Origin: Antedon bifida
Taxonomy: Eukaryota > Echinodermata > Crinoidea > Comatulida > Antedonidae
DNA length: 64,000 bases
Assembly (NCBI GenBank): GCA_963402885.1
Contig: OY727103.1
Coordinates: 14,720,085-14,784,084, forward strand
Direction: 5' to 3'
In this document: positions 57,201 to 64,000 of the stretch, piece by piece
Numbering within the stretch: the stretch's first letter is position 1
Layout: each line of letters starts with the position of its first letter
Made by a program: the position numbers and the translations under genes
Notes under the pieces: generated by a model
Told to the model about the DNA's origin: nothing
Database searches by the model: none
The model's input: the letters and a program-made list of their open reading frames with translations, nothing else

Positions 57201-60200
57201 AGACCTACGCAGTAAAATAAGCTTTTGAAGTAACACCAAAAAACAAAAATGTGTATATTTGCTTACATTAAGATAGTATTGACATTTACTGCTTTAAGTA
57301 AATTATATTGTCCATCATTTCTATTGTTCTTTTTCACCCGAACATCGGTTATGTACACAGTGGTGATTTGGGGAATTAGTGCTCCAGATTTAATCATGTT
57401 TTCAAACTCGTAAACAAGTATTACGGATATTAAGATAAAGTGTACTAGGCCCCCACAGGGACAGTTTTGCTTGTTAAAAATTCACAATCTGATTGGTAGT
57501 TACCTGACCAGGGACTTCTCTAAACATCTTATTACATTCGAATCATACAAATACAGTCGATTTTTAATTTCTTTGTTTGGTTTTGACATTTAGTAATTAT
57601 GTTGGGATAACAATCAAATTTGAGGAGTACATAATTGTTTCAACAAGGTCAACACTATGACAATAGCCACGCGCTTTGTTTTCATCTTAATAGGCCTACT
57701 AACTAGCCTAATTTGTATGTCCTCCGTAAATTGTTATTTTAATCGATATTGACCGGCCTGGATTACAACAACATCTAGGCCTAACTTGTTTTGGAAAGAG
57801 CATATTGTACCATTTTATTAATATTTGCAACGGTAAAATGTGGTATTTTTGGTTCAAATTTGCAAACTAAACGTATTGTTACATTTCTTCTAGCATAAAT
57901 TTGTGCGTGTTGGAGGTGGATTCAGACACAGTTTTTCATATATTAAACAAATCTTAGATGTCATCGAAGATGTAAGTATTTGATTTACGATTTAACATTT
58001 AATATTAATATATTTGAATACATTCAATTCCCGAACTTTGGACACGGATCAAAGCCAAGTTAATTATGTGACATTAAGATTGATTAAATGAGATACTAAA
58101 TCAATAAAAAAAATCATTTACACGCTGTGTCGGAAAGCACTTATAAAATTGTCTTGTAATGTGCAAATCCTTTTGTATTTTTAAACCGAAGTTTAAGGAT
58201 ATTTATTTTTTGCTTTTAGAAATCGAAACAACAAGCGGTTGTGACAGCAAAGAGGCTAGCAAAACTAAGAGAGGAAGAAGAACACAAGGCGTTCCTTCGA
58301 GCAACACAACGTAAGATTACATTTCATACGAAATCAAATTGGGCCACTGCCAGTATTATAAAACGCTTTAAAAACGAAATAAACAAGAAATATTTCTTAC
58401 AAAAAACGCTGCTCGCTTATTGTTATTGCTAAGGTCAAGTCTGGGGGTCACTTCATCACGCCCAGATACTTCAAGTGTGAAGAATCCTATTACAAACAAA
58501 AACTTTAATGGACTGTTTTGATAATAATTCAATGATTATCTGACTCATAAATACCAGAAAAGCTTTGGGATTTGTCGTTAGACTCTTTTCCCAGACGTTT
58601 TTTGGGTCCAGCAGCTGGTACCTATAAATTATAGTCGAGAATCCTTTTTCGCAAAAATGTCAGTATCTAGTACTATAACTGCTGCTTGCTTTATATCTAA
58701 ATGATTTATCTCTTGTGACGTAGCGGGCTAGAGCAGCAGCAGCGTGAAAAATCTTTACATGGAACTACATGTAATATGCCTACACATAACAGTGATATTA
58801 GGACGTCATCAGTTCACCCACTAACGAGTTTTAATAAGAAACCCATTTTCTCTTACTTATTATAATATAGATTGAAAACATTAGAGGGTCTATTTACACT
58901 GAAATAATACTAATTTTAACGTGTTACTACCGTCAAAATTATTGTTTCAACAGTTTAAACTACTGTAATCAATTCTAGTTAATCATTAATTTAAAAATGA
59001 TCTTAAACGAACTGATAATTAAAATTCTTATACTTGTAGAAAAAAGAAAAGTGAAGACGTACGTACGAACAAAGAGCGGGAAATTAACCAAACAGTACGT
59101 GTACGTAACAGAGAACGAGTACCAAGAAATGAAAACAGATGACGTAGCAGCCAGACGAATACTAGGTCTCAGCGCAGACGAGAAACTTGAAGATTTTGTT
59201 AGCTCAAAGAAGAAATATGTTGTGAACGAAGATGGTGCATATGTCGAAGGTAAAGAGTATTATTTATATTGGTTATAGAATAGCACAACTTTAAGTAGCC
59301 ACATTCAATTGCTAGTCCGTGGGGAATGAATAAACTATAGATACAAGCCTCGATAATAGGCCCTACCAATGTGTGCGGTATTTCTCTATCCTTATTATTA
59401 TTATATTGAAACAACATTCACATTTGATGCAAAATGGCAATGAAGTTGAATTTTAACCGTTATTTAATTATGCTTCAACAGTTCATAAAATTCGAAACGA
59501 CAGTGCGTACCAAGAGAGTTTAGAGAGTGTCAGGCAAGGTCAAGTTGTCGGCGGGAAAGGAGGCAGACGACGTAGACAGAGAAGAAGGTAATTACATTTC
59601 ACGATGAAAGGAACCAGAGTTTGTGTGACGATATAGAGGGGCACTGTACAATAGTAGCCTGATATAGAGGGGGAACTATACGCCGTGTAATCATTTAGGA
59701 CTTTTAAATAACAAATAATGTCTGACTTTTCAAAATGATGGTTTCGCGTTCAAATTTTATGTTATCACTACAACCATACAAAATACAAACTATCAAAACC
59801 CCGATTTTTCTAAACTTCATAGGGATGATGGGAAAGGAGCAGACGATAGTGACAATGAAAGCGGTGTTGAAAGTGTTGGAGGCGGCAGTAGACGCCGTCG
59901 TCGTCGGCGACACCGTCGTCGTGATCGAAGTTCCTCATTTTCCGAAGAGTCATACGTCAGTGCTGGAGGAACAACGCACGTCAAAAAGACTCGTAGACGG
60001 CGTCGTAGGAGTAGAGATGGTAAGCTAAATGTTTATCTTGCTGCATTCTTACCAACAATGTTTTTATGGTATTTTCGATGTATGTGTTAATAGTATTTTA
60101 ATTTAATTTATTTTTTAGATGGAAAAACCCGACGAAGGCGGCGTCGGTCATACTCTAGCAGTTACAGTGAAAGCGAAAATGAAGACGGAGAGGTCAACAA

Positions 60201-63200
60201 ACACCGACGTCGTCGACGTCATGGTAAGCACGGTCGCAGAAGACGAAGAAGCTACTCTAGTGATTACAGTGATGATGATAATGATAGTAGTAGTGGAAAA
60301 AAACGTAGGAATAGACGTCGACGACGCCGGAGTTACAGTGATGATTCGAGTGGTTCAGAACAATCAAGAAAAGGTAATAGGCGGCGCAGACGAAGACGAC
60401 GGCGAAGTGGGTATGCATTTTTGTTTTAATTTACTGTTTTTGGTTTAGCTAAAAACGTAATTTCAATCTCCAACCTTTTCAATCAAATACAACTGAATAT
60501 GGTTTTACTTCTTTAATCTATATTATTCCAGATCGCAAGGAAGTGTTAGTGGAAGTGATGTAACAGATGGGAGCCATCATAGACGTCGTCGTCGACGGCA
60601 CCGAAGACACCATTCGAACGACTCTAATTCATATTCAGATGAAAGTAGTTACGACAGTACAGATTCAAGTAAGTCTAATGATGCACTATTAATTATTCAC
60701 ACACACAGATGACGGCTCTGACGTCATACCTACTTTAGCATTAAAGAAAGATAAACTTTCTTGGTTACCAAAATACCAACCATGCCAAAACAAATTTAAA
60801 AAACTACATAAATAATAATATTTCTAAAAAATAACATCATACAGTTGTATGAAACTGTTTTTTATTAAACATCCTTCAGATTCGTCGCCGCTTTAACTTT
60901 TTTGGATGGTTTGTATTTTGTAACTGATCGTGATAAAATTTCTTCACAATTAATTATTTTCTGATTGCACAAGTTGTAATAACACGTTGTCACTGCCATA
61001 ATGGTTCTTTCCACTTGTGGAAGTCCGGGAACATGATCATGTTTAATACTTAAATAAGGGCGTGGTAGAAGAAACCGGAGGCACAAAAGGGACGGTGACC
61101 ATCGAGACGACGACGGTAGTTACAGTTCTGGTAGTGTATCTGAAGTTGGCGAGGACGGCGAACGTAGAAGACGTCGCAGGAATCGGAGAAGTCGAGACTG
61201 TAGTCATTCTAGTGATTACTCAACGTTGTCAAATGAGGACGAACATGATGAGAAAAAAGACAGAAGAAAAAAGAGAAGGGGACGAAAAGGAAGAAAATCA
61301 AAACATAGCGATAATGACGGATCGGACCAATCAGCATCGTATTCAGTAAGCTTTCTAATTTCTGTTTCTGGCAAATGATTCTCTTTATCTAATAGTTAAT
61401 TTTTACACACAAACAATATCATGTAATTGCGACATACATTGACACAAATCTTGCTACTGTTATATTCCCATCTACGTAGGATGAGGAAGGTGAACTAGAC
61501 GAAGACGGCAAACCAAAACGGCGGCGTCGTCGACATCGTAAACATGAACACAACAGCGACGACGAGTCTTCTTCCTCCAACACAGACAGCGCCGAAAAAT
61601 CTCTTGACTCAGACGGTGAACCAAAAAAACGACGGAAGAAAAAAGGTCGTAAAGGAAAACGAGCGCAAAAGACCGGTGACGAAAGTGATTCGACAGAAGA
61701 TTCGACTATATCACACGGTAATCACGGAAAACGTCGACGCCATAAAAAGTGGGGTCGACGTCGTAATGAAGATGACGGGGATAATAGTTCCCTTTCTAGC
61801 GATTCTTTATCTATCACCAAACCTTCGGATAAGTCAAAAGCACAACACACTGTTTCAAGCAAAAAGCTTCGCTTTCACGGTATGTCAGGTATAGATGGTA
61901 CACCGCACAAATAGATGGTTTTTGCACATGGTGGTTGTATGGTTTGACACTTTTTGAGACGTTATGCACTTTGTTTGTCTATTGCTTTCTTTTTCTTCTA
62001 TCAAACTTGACCTTTTCTTAAATCAACTATTAAATTCATCGAATACATTTTCTATAAAAATTATATAATATATATACTTTTATTTCATAGGTTCTGGAGG
62101 ATACGACAGCGACTCTTCTTATGAGTCCAGTTCCGACGGGTAAGTTTTAATATTTAACATTAGCAATCAACGTTTAACGTTAATATACAATGTCTATCTT
62201 TAAAACTCGTGAATAGAGAAATTGCATCGCAAGATATACGCGCAACGCACTAAATGTTATCAACCACAGGCGACAGATCATACAAACCTTCATTTTGTGA
62301 TGATTGCGTTGTAACGAAACTAAAATAGGTCTATGAGAAAATAAACAAGGACAGTTATATCAATAAAGTTTTCTGTTTACTATATTACAGTTCATCAATG
62401 TACAGCCCTTCGAGTAGCTCGGCTGTTAGCAGTGCCAGTTGTGTTAGTAGTGTCGATAGTAGTGATCTCTCAAGTATTGAAGGCGACTATACAAAAGAAG
62501 AATTAAAACAACTAAAACAAGAAAAGAAAGCAAAGAAAAAACAAGAGAAACAGGCGGCAAAGCAAGAACAGAAGGAAGGAGTAAGAAAGAAAGCTCGAGA
62601 AGAAAAGAGGGAAACAAAAAGAATTGAAAAACAAGAGAAGATCAAGGAGAAGAAGAAAAAGAAAGAAGAGAAGAAAAAACAAAGACGAAAGTAGGTTCTG
62701 ATTTTATTACTTTGAATTATAAATAAATAAATAACTTTCTTATATTCAATATTTGCAATCAACAAATTATGTTAATACTTTGATAGAAATAGAGGCAAGA
62801 TGAGCCCGGTAAGTAGCGTTGGTGACGTCAGCAGTGTAGCTAGTGACGAAATATCTGACGTAGACAGTAAATTAGGAGATGAGGAGAGGAAAGTTTTAAT
62901 AGCAGAAAAGAAGTTTCAGAAAAAGGAAGCAAAGAAAGCGAAGAGATTTGAGGAGAAAACTGAGAAGAAGAAAGAAGAATGGAAAGCCAAAAAGAAAGAA
63001 AAAGAAAAACGGAGGTATGAATGAACACATTGCTTGAAACTAAGTTAATAAAATGGAATAGGTTGGGTACAGTTGCTTTGGTTCAAACTCTGAAAATTCA
63101 TTGAATAACATAAATGATAGATATTATATAATTATATTTAACGACAAGAAGAGCATTACTAATACTTATTCGTTTTCATAGGCATGTGGTTGAACTGAAA

Positions 63201-64000
63201 AAAGAGATGGAACGAATGAGCTCCGCTAGTTCAATCGAAAGTGTTAACAGCGACGAAATTAGTGGTATAGACAGTGATCTAAGTGAAGGAGAAAAGAAGA
63301 GAGTCAAAGAGAAGAAGAAAAAGAAATTAAAGGACGAGAGACAATTATCAAAGAATATTCTGAAAGCAAAAACCCGATTAAAAGATAAAAGGTAACTGCT
63401 AAATCAGTCAAATGGATGATGAATTATAATGCAATGATGCAAACTCCATATTATTGTATGTAAATCATTTATTTTAATATTCCTATATTTTTAATAGACG
63501 AAAGGCTGGACACGGGTCGGGTAGTGACGAAGACGAAGTAGATATTGATGAAATGGGAGACGAAGAAATTAAAAAAGCAATCAAGAAGTTAAAAGAAGGC
63601 AAAAAGAAGAAAGGTGGTAGAAAAGGAAAAGGCGACGAATCCGATGATAGTTCGGACGATGAAGTGTAAGTAAAATATACACTGAATTTTAAGCATCATA
63701 CACTGGAAAAAAATAACTGAATAAATGTATCTTTGTATCTACTTTTGCATTTACAGGTTTGGAAATAAAGACAAACCTCGCAAGGGAAAAAGCAAAAAAG
63801 ACAAAGCAAAAAGTGAGTCATATGTTTAGGTGTCAGAGGTTTAAAATATCATATCATAACGGGCATTACTGTTAACAACATATTGCAATTTTAGTTTGAG
63901 ATGAAGTAATAAGAAAAGCATGGCCGTCTCGCAGCTACAATAATAGCGTAACAATTTTCTAACTGTTTTACGATATTTATAATAGGTGAAATGCTGGAAC
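54284..64000 (+). CDS. Unknown Gly-repeat, Arg/Ser/Asp-rich protein (3' end outside)
   Basis: Function not recognised. Exons: 54284-54578, 55200-55303, 56570-56674, 56994-57056, 57894-57971, 58220-58310, 59040-59249, 59482-59587, 59823-60019, 60119-60410, 60532-60668, 61059-61345, 61480-61879, 62091-62139, 62391-62690, 62787-63014, 63182-63391, 63498-63665, 63757-63812, 63986-beyond 64000. Every junction is GT-AG and in phase, giving about 1,130 residues so far. Residues 14-77 are GIGGGSN-type repeats. About 99-330 look non-repetitive: SRLDIAEMICRTSLDDVERL, then a Cys-bearing DDCFRCQ, a helical KRLAKLREEEEHKAF, and KTYVRTKSGKLTKQYVYVTE. From about 360 on, blocks of 5-8 Arg alternate with Ser/Asp/Tyr blocks (SYSSDYSDDDNDSSS); later Lys/Glu coiled-coil-like segments (exons 62391-63391) each follow a Ser-rich start. 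Composition suggests a nuclear or cytoskeletal polyelectrolyte protein, resembling SR-repetitive-matrix types only in composition. Acceptor at 61057-61058 is weak. Confidence 0.78.
54320..54512 (+). repeat. 21-bp coding repeat (GIGGG units)
   Basis: About nine units of GGAATAGGAGGAGGAA(C/G)TAA(A/T), mostly 21 bp with one shortened unit, encode GIGGGTK / GIGGGSN in the first exon of the unknown gene. Nearly identical units suggest recent expansion. The reverse strand gives a spurious LPPPIP frame. Confidence 0.92.

Noticed and set aside
62487-62765. Minus-strand Phe/Ser-rich open frame, membrane-like
   Set aside because: Shadow of the Lys/Glu-rich exon 62391-62690 on the plus strand.

Overview
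This is a window of intron-rich, AT-rich animal nuclear DNA. GT-AG introns, 5'UTR introns, SINEs, non-LTR and LTR retroelement relics and a gene set of metazoan families (synapsin, FBXO7, a PRD-type homeobox, an SLC7 light chain, THAP and C2H2 proteins) point to a marine invertebrate deuterostome. An echinoderm is my best guess, helped by the many TAGGCCTA-like words and the SINE tails, but this is inference only. All gene models were built by hand from reading frame, splice sites and remembered family similarity.

Layout. 1-6829: 3' end of a synapsin gene (+), entering from the left. 8731-25691: complete FBXO7-type gene (-), nine coding exons, convergent with synapsin. Its introns hold a Ty3/Gypsy-like relic with a 136-bp dimeric minisatellite, a CR1/L2-like LINE fragment, a 489-bp MITE, two SINE copies and pieces of three further retroelements. 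26246-27720: small homeobox gene (-) whose homeodomain has His in place of the near-invariant Asn51. 28935-37054: tandem pair (+) of secreted, probably GPI-anchored proteins with a PLC-X-like catalytic core. 37962-39221: THAP-domain protein (+), tail-to-tail with 39670-41796, a 13-finger C2H2 protein (-); the two share an unusual zinc-finger-linked domain. 44007-52139: SLC7/LAT-family amino-acid transporter (-), ten coding exons. 54284-64000: a divergently transcribed unknown gene (+), at least 20 exons, Gly-repeat N-terminus, then a short unrecognised conserved-looking region, then long Arg/Lys-rich and Ser/Asp-rich blocks; it runs off the right edge.

The genes do not form a single pathway. 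The strongest signals are: synapsin/FBXO7 convergent adjacency, which matches human SYN3/FBXO7; the Asn51-to-His homeodomain; the THAP/C2H2 convergent pair sharing a domain; and a set of three tiny palindromes (24-33 bp, ends CATGGA...TCCATG), each flanked by 7-bp direct repeats, which look like miniature mobile insertions.
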